Source: Lobosporangium transversale (Eukaryota; Mortierellomycota; Mortierellomycetes; Mortierellales; Mortierellaceae). Taken from it: a stretch of 64,000 nucleotides of DNA. Where the stretch lies: positions 1 through 64,000 of the forward strand of contig NW_019028989.1 of assembly GCF_002105155.1 (NCBI RefSeq), given 5' to 3'. Shown here one piece after another: positions 55,357 to 64,000 of the stretch. The stretch's first letter is position 1. Every line of letters starts with the position of its first letter. The notes under the pieces were generated by a model that was given only the letters and a program-made list of their open reading frames with translations, searched no databases and was not told the origin of the DNA. The position numbers and the translations under genes were made by a program.

Positions 55357-55902
55357 TTACGGCCCTGGAGAGCGACCAACAGTATCGCTGTGATTCAAGA
55401 GATAATGTCCAAGATACTCTAATGGATTTTGTGGCCTACAAAAAAAAAGAGACTGTTAGTGATATTGACATGTAAATTCGATCTGCATTAGTCCTCTTGA
55501 AAACCAAACCATGTTTTTCTCCACTTTTACCGTTCTTTTGCGAGTTGTTTCATTCCTTCCAGTAGCACAGGTAGTACTGTTTGATCCAGGTACGACCTAA
55601 TAGGCATTTCTACTAGTTCAGCCTTTGATAATCCTGCTAAGGGGTTCGAGATCCCAGTTGCGGAGGAAGCAGTAGATCCTTCACGATCTGCGTTTAAGAT
55701 CTCCTGTTTAAAAAAAGAAAAATTAGGAGTTGAACTTCTTTTTTTTTGAAATAGGATGGATGATGTAAAAAAGACAAATTCACTTTACACCAATGCTTTT
55801 GACAGGGCCGCGTTGCGATTCCACCTTAACGCTCCTCTCTCGTTCCTGCAATGCGGGTGAATGTCTAGCATCGTGTACTGGTGTGGATCGATCCGATTCC
55901 AT
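55357..55902 (-). CDS. SDC1: DPY30-domain subunit of the COMPASS H3K4 methyltransferase complex
   Basis: Dpy30/Sdc1 dimers anchor to Ash2/Bre2 in COMPASS and stimulate histone H3 lysine-4 methylation. Three exons (55789-55902, 55531-55703, 55357-55435) join in phase to 121 aa. Residues 71-110 hold the DPY-30 motif: [20 protein letters not shown], then after the second intron [14 protein letters not shown]. The first 38 residues and the Ser/Ala-rich linker are variable, as in other fungi. None of the exons exceeds 60 codons in a clear frame, so the gene is easily missed. The start ATG lies 224 bp from the divergent condensin gene. Confidence 0.9.
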
Positions 55903-56061
55903 GGTTGACGAAGGATGAAGACGATGCAAAAATAAACGCTCGAGAAGTTTAAATTATGTTGAAGAACACGGTTCAGTGTAACAAAGAATAGCTTTTTTTG
56001 GAAGTGGCTTTGCCACCAAAATTGAGACTGCACAGATGCACGCGTTTAAACAGGCGTTCCT

Positions 56062-56093
<32 letters not shown>

Positions 56094-56126
56094 CGGTTGG
56101 GACATTCAATCAAACTCAAACATTCC
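55903..56126. promoter_or_regulatory. Bidirectional promoter of SDC1 and condensin subunit 3
   Basis: This 224-bp divergent region contains ACGCGT at 56040-56045, the MluI cell-cycle box bound by MBF-type factors in fungi. It also holds a T-run of about 28 at 56065-56093, typical of nucleosome-depleted promoters. The box suits the condensin gene, whose orthologues are often cell-cycle regulated. Confidence 0.5.
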
Positions 56127-57127
56127 ATGGCTCGGCAAAGGAAGCAGACTGCCACCGAGGCAAGCAATGATGACAATAATGATGGCAACGACAACAATAA
56201 TGTCACTTCTACGGCTCATACAATGACAATAACCACTCCCGCAACTTCAAGCTCAAGCACAAACACAAGCGCAACTACAGTAACAACCACACAAAAAAAA
56301 TCATTAGCCAAATCCAAAAAGGGAAATGCGATCGAGACTCTGCGTACAGTAGTTCCTTCCATCTTCCAAGAGTCACAAAAGACTTCAGCTAACCATCGCA
56401 AGAATGCCGTCATGTTGAGAAAGATTCAGGAGCAATGTGCAGAGATCGCTGCAGAAAAAGGGGAGGAAGCTTTCAACAAAGAATTTATTCGAAATCTGAA
56501 TGTCGTATTGGCTATTAAAAAAAGAGAGCCTGCAGCTGACCGAGTTATTCAATTTGTGTCATCATTCATTCTGTGCACACGGGAGAAGGGTAAGGCGAAA
56601 GCTTAGTTTTTTTTTTTTTTTTTTTTTTTAACTATTGCTTACCGTAATTTATATCTCTACTAGACATGGCAGCGGAGGCAGCAAACGAAGATGAAGAAGG
56701 AGCAGAAGGAATCTCGTCACGATTTGTTGAGTATCTGATGCATCATTTGTTGAAAGGAGTCAGAGTTAAGGAAAAGCTAGTACGCCTACGATCATGTCAG
56801 TTGATTGCATTAAGTATTAACTCGCTAGGCGCTATTGAGTAAGCAGGAACTTTTTTTCTTTCCCCATGGGTTATTTAATCATACCTCTTCTATAAGCTAA
56901 CCTTTTTTTTTTTTTTTTTTTTTTTTTTTCTCATTAGTGATGATCTTTATACTCAACTGAAGGAGAGTCTCATGGAGCGAATCAGGGACAAGGAAGCTGC
57001 TGTTCGCGTCCAGGCAGTATTTGCATTGTCAAAACTTCAGACGGCTGAAGAAGACACTGAAGGTGGCGACGGAGAAAATGTTGTTCAGAAACTTTTAGAC
57101 TTGATGCAACATGATCCTAGCGCGTAC

Positions 57128-57160
<33 letters not shown>

Positions 57161-60100
57161 CACAAACAGGCTTTGCATCCACATTTGGTCATAAACCTAT
57201 TTCGCACTAAGCCCGGCTTTTCCCCTTGCCATTCCTACAATAGTGAGGTTCGTCGGTCAGCACTCTTCAATGTTGAACATACCAGAGCCACACTGCCCTC
57301 TATTCTTGAGAGGGCTAGAGACACAGATGCATATAACAGGAGAGGCTTGTTTACGAAACCAATGGATGAACTTTCGGATTTTCGTGTGTTATCGATTGAC
57401 GATAGGGAGAGATTGCTTCGCTATGGGCTGTCAGACAGGTGGGTATCCTATTGCAGTGATTTGTAATATACAGCATGCCAAATCAAATCTCAAAATTTAA
57501 GCTTTGGCCTTTATTTTTCATTTTTCGCTTTCTATTGAGGCAGAGACGAGAATGTTAGGAAAGCCTGCACCAAAATGTTATCCACCAAATGGATTCAACA
57601 GGCTGATAATAACCTTATCGAGTTTCTGGAACGTTTGGATGTGATGAGTAGCGAAATCGCTGATGAAGTATTGAAGGCATTTTTTGATTACCGTGCGGAT
57701 ATTCTCGGGAGTCTGGTATTCAATGGTTAGTAACGAAGCGATGAGGCAGGCCCAAATATAGTTGGTTTAATATTCTTTTGAAGTATGAACCAAAAGCTGA
57801 TATAATTGCTATAGACGTCTTTTGGTTGAATCTGACAGTTGAAAGTGCGTTCTTGGTGAGAGCATTCGCAGAGTTTTGTCGCAGTAAGGATGATGATATC
57901 CAGTTTGAAAGAGCAGTGCCAGAGGTCACTCGACATGCATATTACATTCAGCGATATAGCAATCAAATGCAGAAGGCTGATGAAGATAACCGCCCTGAGG
58001 CTGAATTCATCGTAACGCAGCTGCTAATGATCGCCAAACTTTTGGACTATGCAGACGAAAATGGACGCCGTAAAATGTTTAATTTGCTTCGTAAGTTTAT
58101 GAGGAAGAACACAGATATTAAAAAGATAAAAAGGAAAAAAAAAAAATTGTTCACTGATAGTAAGCGTGCTGAAAGCCTTTTTCATCTTCCTCATTTCTAG
58201 GTGAGATGTTGATGTTAGATGATATCCCTGATAATCATTTGGATTGCATTTTGGAGACCATGGGGAAAATTTCATTGAATGAAAAGGATTTTACTCGTAT
58301 TGTCATTGAAATTATCTCTGACATCAGAGCTGGAATTGATGAACAAGAATATCTTCGTAATCCAGAGAAGTCCGACGTAAGTATCGATTATACGAGACAT
58401 ATAGAAATTGGTGATTTGGTGATTCAGTCGATGTTATGTTCTGATCAAGTCCCTTCATTTTTTTTTTTTTTTTTTTTTTTTGTGCCTTTAGGACGATGAA
58501 GATTCGCTAGATGAGCAGACAATGGATTTGACAAATACACCACGTAAACGTAAACGCAGCATTGCAGACAAATCTCCGAGGAGAAGACCCTCAATTGGCA
58601 CTGAAGAAATTGGTCAAAGCGCAAGTGAGATTGATGCGATGTTGATTAGGATTCGTTGTCTGACTATCACTAAATTTATGCTGACTCGGAGTACTGAGGT
58701 AACTGAAGCGGTCTTGTGATACTATTTTTTTAATCTCGGGGAGTACAGCAGTTGACTTGTCTCTTTCTCACTGTTTATTTTTATTTTGTATTAACTTAGG
58801 CATTGAAAGAAAACTCGTATATGTATGGTCTCTTGAACGAATTGGTCATTCCAGCACTCGGAAGGCAAGAAGAGGTGATGCAGGAGCTTGGTCTTCATTG
58901 CCTAGGATTGATTTGCATGTTGGATCAGAATCTTGCTCAAAGTAATATGGAGTTGTTCTTGACATGCATTTTCGCCGAAAACGCAAGCATCCAACTCCAG
59001 ATTCTTTCGCTCAAGGTAATACCAGACTGTGAAAACTTGATCGTAAGCGTCAAGCTTTTCTTGTTTAAATTTTATTAAACTGCATGATCATAAATGACCA
59101 ATATTATATAGATTGTATTTGACTTGATCTTGACATTCGGTATGACTGCTATGTCAAGTCAAATCTCTGAAGAAAGGATTATACAAGACTTGGCCAAAAG
59201 TCTTGAAGGCCCCGGAGATGAACTACAAGCTGTAGCAGTAGAAGGGATAGCCAAGCTCATGTTGACCAAGCTATTGAAGAACGCTAAGGTATACATTATA
59301 GAATTCTATCATGTACCAGTTTTCCTGACAATTCGATCGTCCGTCTAACTTGCTGTAAAACTTCTATCTCCTTTTTCAACATTGCTCTACTGTAGATCTT
59401 GAGACAGTTGATCATTCTGTACTTTGATCCCCAAACAACCAACAATAACCACCTGAGACAATGCCTAAACTACTTTTTACAAGTCTATTTCCATTCGTCG
59501 CATGACAACCAAGTGACTCTTAGTCAAATCTTCGTTCCTATCATTATTCAGCTTATTCAGATGCGACAGGATAAGGGTGACATGCCATCACCAACCGTGA
59601 TGGCACAACAAATTCTTGAATGGTGTGAACCACGTCGAGTACTTGGGTAAAGGCATTTTCCTGTCTAATTTCTCCAATAGCTTTGTCGGGTATAGACCTG
59701 ACAAACATGGTTTACGACGATTGCTAAATTCTACTTGTTGCGCAACATAACTTTTCTTAGAGCGGACAAGGAAAATGAAGGTGCATTTGCTCAAAGTAAT
59801 ATTGATTTTGGTTTACAGGCTGATATAGCCATCGAAGTAGTTAAGGCTATGTTCACAGAACCGGCAGGTAATCCTTTTTTGTATGATCTCGGTAGCCTTG
59901 ATAGTTTTGACAAGTACGGGCGGCAAGTTACATTTTGGTACTGACGTTTCTTAATTCCATATCTTTGATAACTTATAGCTGTACGGAAGCACCTACCAGT
60001 CATCCTGTACAGGTGTCGACTGGATGGCGACGCAGGTGAGATTCGATTGAAAAAACTGACTCTTCTTATAGGCAACCTCAACGCAGTAAGTGACTCGAAA

Positions 60101-60810
60101 TCGTATGCATGTTCAGTTAATCAGTACACGAAAATGGTGAGAAATACTAAAGAGTTAACGTTAACATGATAAATAACTATAGAAACGTCCCATAAATGAG
60201 CGGTTAAGCAAGAAGTACCTAGTTTCAGTTGAGAAAAGCATCTTGAAAATGTTTGAAGATGCCCCGGAATCTCTTAATGATGAGGAACTGAACAAGCTTG
60301 TCGAGCTGACAGAAGAAATTTCATTTGTGGATAAATACGTACCCCCAGATGGTAAAGCACTATTTACGAATTTCAGCAATTTAGTAATGAGCTATATCTT
60401 TTAATTAATCAATGGCTTATTTTTATCTTTCCGATTCTACAATGATATATATTTAGATGCTGACGATGTGGTTCCACCAACACCCTCAGCTTCCAGATCT
60501 TCCAGATCGTCTAGATCTCAGAAGTAAGTCATTATCATTTGTTTTATTGATCATAGAAAAAGCATCAACGATAGCAATGTTACATAGTTCTTAGGACCAA
60601 TTGTAATTTATTGTTTATTAAAATTATAGATCGAGACCCAAAGCCAGGAGAGTATCTGCAGGAAGTGCTAAACTAGCCAAAATATTGAAGGACATTGATG
60701 CCATTCTAGAGTCATCCTCGGAATCAGAAGGAGATGAACCTCCTCAAGAAGATTCAGGTTCTGAGGAAGATGTCAGAGAGGAAGAGGAAGATGAGGAGGA
60801 TGAAGAGTAG
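56127..60810 (+). CDS. YCG1: Condensin complex subunit 3 (CAPG/Ycg1)
   Basis: This HEAT-repeat subunit of condensin binds DNA with Brn1/CAPH and compacts mitotic chromosomes. Sixteen exons join in phase: 56127-56589, 56664-56838, 56938-57123, 57244-57438, 57544-57725, 57815-58090, 58201-58376, 58492-58698, 58800-59015, 59112-59288, 59396-59646, 59761-59867, 59979-60085, 60183-60351, 60457-60523, 60630-60810. They total 1044 aa, the expected size. After a Ser/Thr/Asn-rich start come HEAT repeats (IRDKEAAVRVQAVFALSKLQ, DENVRKACTKMLSTKWI), a basic insert PRKRKRSIADKSPRRRPS near residue 630, and the Cnd3 C-terminal domain (LGLHCLGLICMLD, LRQCLNYFLQVYF). The C-terminus is acidic. Four introns carry T-runs of 20 nt or more. 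Confidence 0.93.
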
Positions 60811-61021
60811 CGGTGATTGAAGTAGCAGTTAGTAGCATATTGTTATAATACAGTTTATTTCAATATTTGTATATTATCCAGCTTTATATATGCAGCAGCT
60901 TTCCGTTAAGTTGGAGCTGAATGATCCAATTAGAATACAGATCATTGTTGCCTTTTTTTTCTCGTTTTATTATTATTAAGTGAGAAAAGGTGTGTTCGCA
61001 TTATGGCTCTATACTTCTTCT

Positions 61022-63039
61022 TTAGTAACGACCTCGCTTGCGATCATCATCACGTTGTGTTGAAGTTGCACTGCGCTTTCTACTTGCTTCGTCCTCACGA
61101 TCCCATCGCTCCTACACAATGGGTCCAAAAGACATTAAGCAAAAGTGAGTATATATATATTATTATATATATATATATACACATATTTTTCAAACAAGAT
61201 ATGGCCACCTTCAGCGGCGGGAGAAGTTTATTACCTTATCCTTTTCAGCTTGCGACCTGTCTCTACTACTGCTGCCACTACTTCCACCTCCGCCGCGTCT
61301 ATCATCTCTGTCCGATCGATCAAACCGGTCAGAACGATCTCGATCTGATCGATGGTCACGATCACGATCTCTCTCACTCCTTGAACTACGCTCTCGACTG
61401 CTCGATAGTCGACTGCTGCTGCCACGATCACTGCCTCGATCTCGGTCACGGTCACGGTCGCTGGTACCGCGATCCCGATTATAATCACGGCTATGGTCTC
61501 GATCACGATGATCGCGGTCACCACGATTACTGTTCTCTCGAGAATCCCTCTGCTCACGGTCATGGCTACTACCTCGCTGCGGGCTTGCACTGCGCCGGTC
61601 ACTACGCCGATCATCATGATCGTCTCGATCGCCTGATTTCCCTTGTTGATGGCTACCGCCCCCACCTCCACTCATTGGTGACATCTGTCCTCCTAAGGGT
61701 GTATTTTGATGAGGATTGTTCATGCCTTGGTTGAATTGAGACCTCCCGCCTTGGAATCCTGGCCCTCCACCTCCAGGCCCACCGAAATTACCAGGGTTTT
61801 CCCATTGATTCATATTAGGTCCGCCTGGCCCAACGCGTTGTGGTTGTGGTCTAAAGCCATCCGGTCCCTGCCCCATGCTCGGACTACCTCGTCCACGCCC
61901 AGCTCCACCGCCCATCATACCGCCTCGCATATTGAGTCCGCCAGCTCCACGCCCGCCGCCTCTGAAATTACCCTGAGTAAAGTTGCCAGATCCGTCTCCA
62001 CCACCAAAAAATGGCGACCCTCCCGCTCCTCCTCCTCCTCCTCCTCCTTGCTGGAATTCGTTCTGGAATTGATTAGGACCATCCCCAAATTGCTGATCAT
62101 CGCCTCCACTAGCTGAGATGCTACCATTCCTCTGAAATGTCGGGCTTCTATCATTGCGTCCTGTATTGTCATGATCGCCCCCGGGACTACCATCCATAGT
62201 ATTGCCGCGACCACGCCCTGCGCCTCCAGGACCTCCTCCAACTCCCATTCCTCCTATGGGGCCGTTAGGGCCTCCAGGGCCAACCATAAATCTGACACCG
62301 GGACCACCACGTCCTGCACCAGGGACTCCGCCATGTTGGTTCATAGGGTTCATCATAGGCATACCATTCATTCCCATTCCTGGTACAGGCATTCCTCGAC
62401 CCATCATGTTAGGGATTCCGCCCATACCCATACCCATCCCTGGCATGGGTGGCATTCCTGGTAGTGGTAGTGGCATCATTCCAGGTGGAAGCCTTGGCAA
62501 GCCGGCCATTCCAGCCATACCCATTGCAAGTTCAGGTGCCAATTCCATTAATGCTTTTGGATCCACATCAATCCCCTAAAAAATATATGCATAAAAATTT
62601 GACCCGAATGAGGAACAAAAAAAAAAAAAAAAGAAAAAAAGAAAAGAAAAAGACAGTTCGAGAAGTCTGCAAGTGTTTTTCTTCTTACAGCGAATGGATT
62701 GTCGCGCATCATTTTTTGCTTTTGACAATAAGCTCTCCAGGTGCCCTCATTAAATCCATAGTTGAAGTAATCTGTTAAGTCAGCGCCAGGTTTCCTCCAC
62801 GGCTTGTCTTCAGCACCATCTAAATCCACATCATACAGTTCGACACCGTCAATGGATCCTACAGCATTAATATCCACACCGCCTGGTTTGGTTGCTCCAC
62901 CTGATACCGCATCACCAGTTCCATTTGCATTGGTTCCTGTGCTCGCTCCTGATTTTGTTGGCACATTCGTCTTGATATTTACAACAGTTTGTCTAAATAG
63001 ATAATGAGAGTACAAAAAATGAAAAAAATGAAAAAAATG

Positions 63040-63074
<35 letters not shown>

Positions 63075-63671
63075 GAGGAAAGAAAAGAATAAGATTACTA
63101 TATTAAAAGAATTTAGTTTACTTTGATGGCCCTGTAGTTTCTCTCCTGCTCTCCTCACTATCCATGACAATCTCGATATCCTAGAAAAAAAAAAAAAATA
63201 AAATGAAATAAAACACGATCATATAAGAATACAGAAAGTACATGGGGAAGTGGAAAGGAGTTTTGGTAGTATAGATCACGAAAGACGATCGTGCTGGTTA
63301 GTAATTTTTTTTAATTTTTTTATAAAAAAGACTTACTGATTCACTATCTTCTTCAGATTCCTCGTCATCATCCTCTTCTTCAGCATCTTCTTCACCATCT
63401 CCAGCTTCGCTTTGATCCTCATTATTGCTCGTTTCTGTTCCTGTTCCTGTTCCCCCAGCTCCAGCTTTCTTATTTGTCGAACTACTGCCGTCTGTTTTTG
63501 CTGCTTCTTCTTCTGCTGATTGTGTAGCTGAGGTTGTTCCAGACGTGACTCGAACCTCGGTCGAACTAGATGAAGTAAAAAGATTAAGCGCATTCCCAAG
63601 GAAGAAAGGAAAAGGTAAATAAAGGTGATTCCAAGGTTCTGCACGCTCTTCTCATTTTCTTTTCCTTTTGT

Positions 63672-63724
<53 letters not shown>

Positions 63725-64000
63725 GGAAAACATACTTGGATCCCCCGCCTCCTACACCATAAAGGTCGAAAGATTCTGTATCTTGTGCTAATAAGAAGAT
63801 GGCGTTAAAATCGGTAAGAGCGATCATATTAGTTTCATTTGATAAAAAAAAAGATTATGGAGAGCTTTGTTTCCCACCTCTCTCCTTTTCGCCATGGAAA
63901 AAAAACTCATGTGGCTAACCTTCTATTGTTGGAGTAGGTACATTTGTAGGTTCTGATGAGCCGTACAGAAATTCGTCATCGTCCATGTCATCTGGTATGT
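61022..64000 (-). CDS. FIP1: FIP1, pre-mRNA polyadenylation factor subunit (5' end outside the window)
   Basis: Fip1 tethers poly(A) polymerase to the cleavage and polyadenylation factor. Seven exons are visible: 63920-64000 (partial), 63736-63787, 63337-63565, 63122-63180, 62689-62992, 61235-62575, 61022-61111. They give about 717 aa, joined in phase. The N-terminal part is acidic ([15 protein letters not shown]; an EE/DD tract near 63360). The Fip1 motif [20 protein letters not shown] followed by [10 protein letters not shown] is encoded at 62700-62800. The large exon adds a Met/Pro/Gly-rich region, Gly/Arg repeats and an extensive RD/RS-rich C-terminus ending DDRKRGRY. That makes this protein closer to the long animal/plant type than to short yeast Fip1. 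The condensin gene converges 211 bp away. Confidence 0.93.
63673..63724. repeat. T28-A24 palindrome in a FIP1 intron
   Basis: Twenty-eight T (63673-63700) are followed directly by twenty-four A (63701-63724), a perfect 24-bp-arm palindrome with no loop. It lies in the intron between the exons ending at 63736 and starting at 63565. Confidence 0.95.

Noticed and set aside
61003-61734. 243-codon plus-strand frame rich in His/Asp/Leu
   Set aside because: It is the reverse-strand shadow of the RD/RS-rich end of FIP1.

Overview
The window looks like nuclear DNA from an early-diverging filamentous fungus, probably Mucoromycota in the broad sense (Mortierellomycotina, Glomeromycotina or Mucoromycotina). 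Genes are rich in short GT-AG introns. There are clear orthologues of core eukaryotic genes and Crinkler (CRN)-type effector genes of the kind expanded in those lineages. About 45 poly(A)/poly(T) runs of 15 nt or more are scattered through introns and intergenic DNA (counted by eye). The taxon is inferred from gene content, not from a marker gene.

Bases 1-17,000 are an accessory, decaying region. They hold a broken multi-exon gene of unknown family (1-2257) and a more degraded relative (5227-5805). They also hold a CRN pseudogene with a P-loop NTPase (6078-8506), another broken unknown gene (10021-11196), a broken MULE transposase (12766-14972), several tandem repeats and a 97-bp hAT-like MITE with an 8-bp target duplication (3750-3862).

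Bases 17,000-34,200 mix functional genes with mobile-looking DNA: an unknown 230-aa protein, a membrane-anchored GH9 endoglucanase, a Kch1-type potassium transport protein, and the dolichyl-phosphate glucosyltransferase ALG5. Between them lies a CRN gene with P-loop NTPase and nuclease-like regions. It sits with a chromodomain ORF between two same-orientation copies of an element with 12-bp terminal inverted repeats (26432-26968 and 31917-32324), and copies of a short hairpin repeat lie in its first intron and downstream.

Bases 34,500-45,000 are housekeeping: pyruvate dehydrogenase E1 beta, the ribosome-biogenesis factor NSA2 (whose first coding exon is only the ATG), P5C dehydrogenase and a C2H2 zinc-finger protein. 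Bases 45,000-54,500 contain no gene I can support; they are CT-rich DNA upstream of the zinc-finger gene plus microsatellites and G-rich tracts.

Bases 54,500-64,000 are gene-dense: mitochondrial ribosomal protein MRPL20, a small DPY30/Sdc1-type COMPASS subunit, condensin subunit 3 (CAPG/Ycg1, 16 exons), and the 3' part of the FIP1 polyadenylation factor. Exon phases close without error in all eight conserved multi-exon genes whose junctions I worked out, while most accessory genes carry frameshifts or stops. The breaks are therefore more likely real decay than poor sequence.
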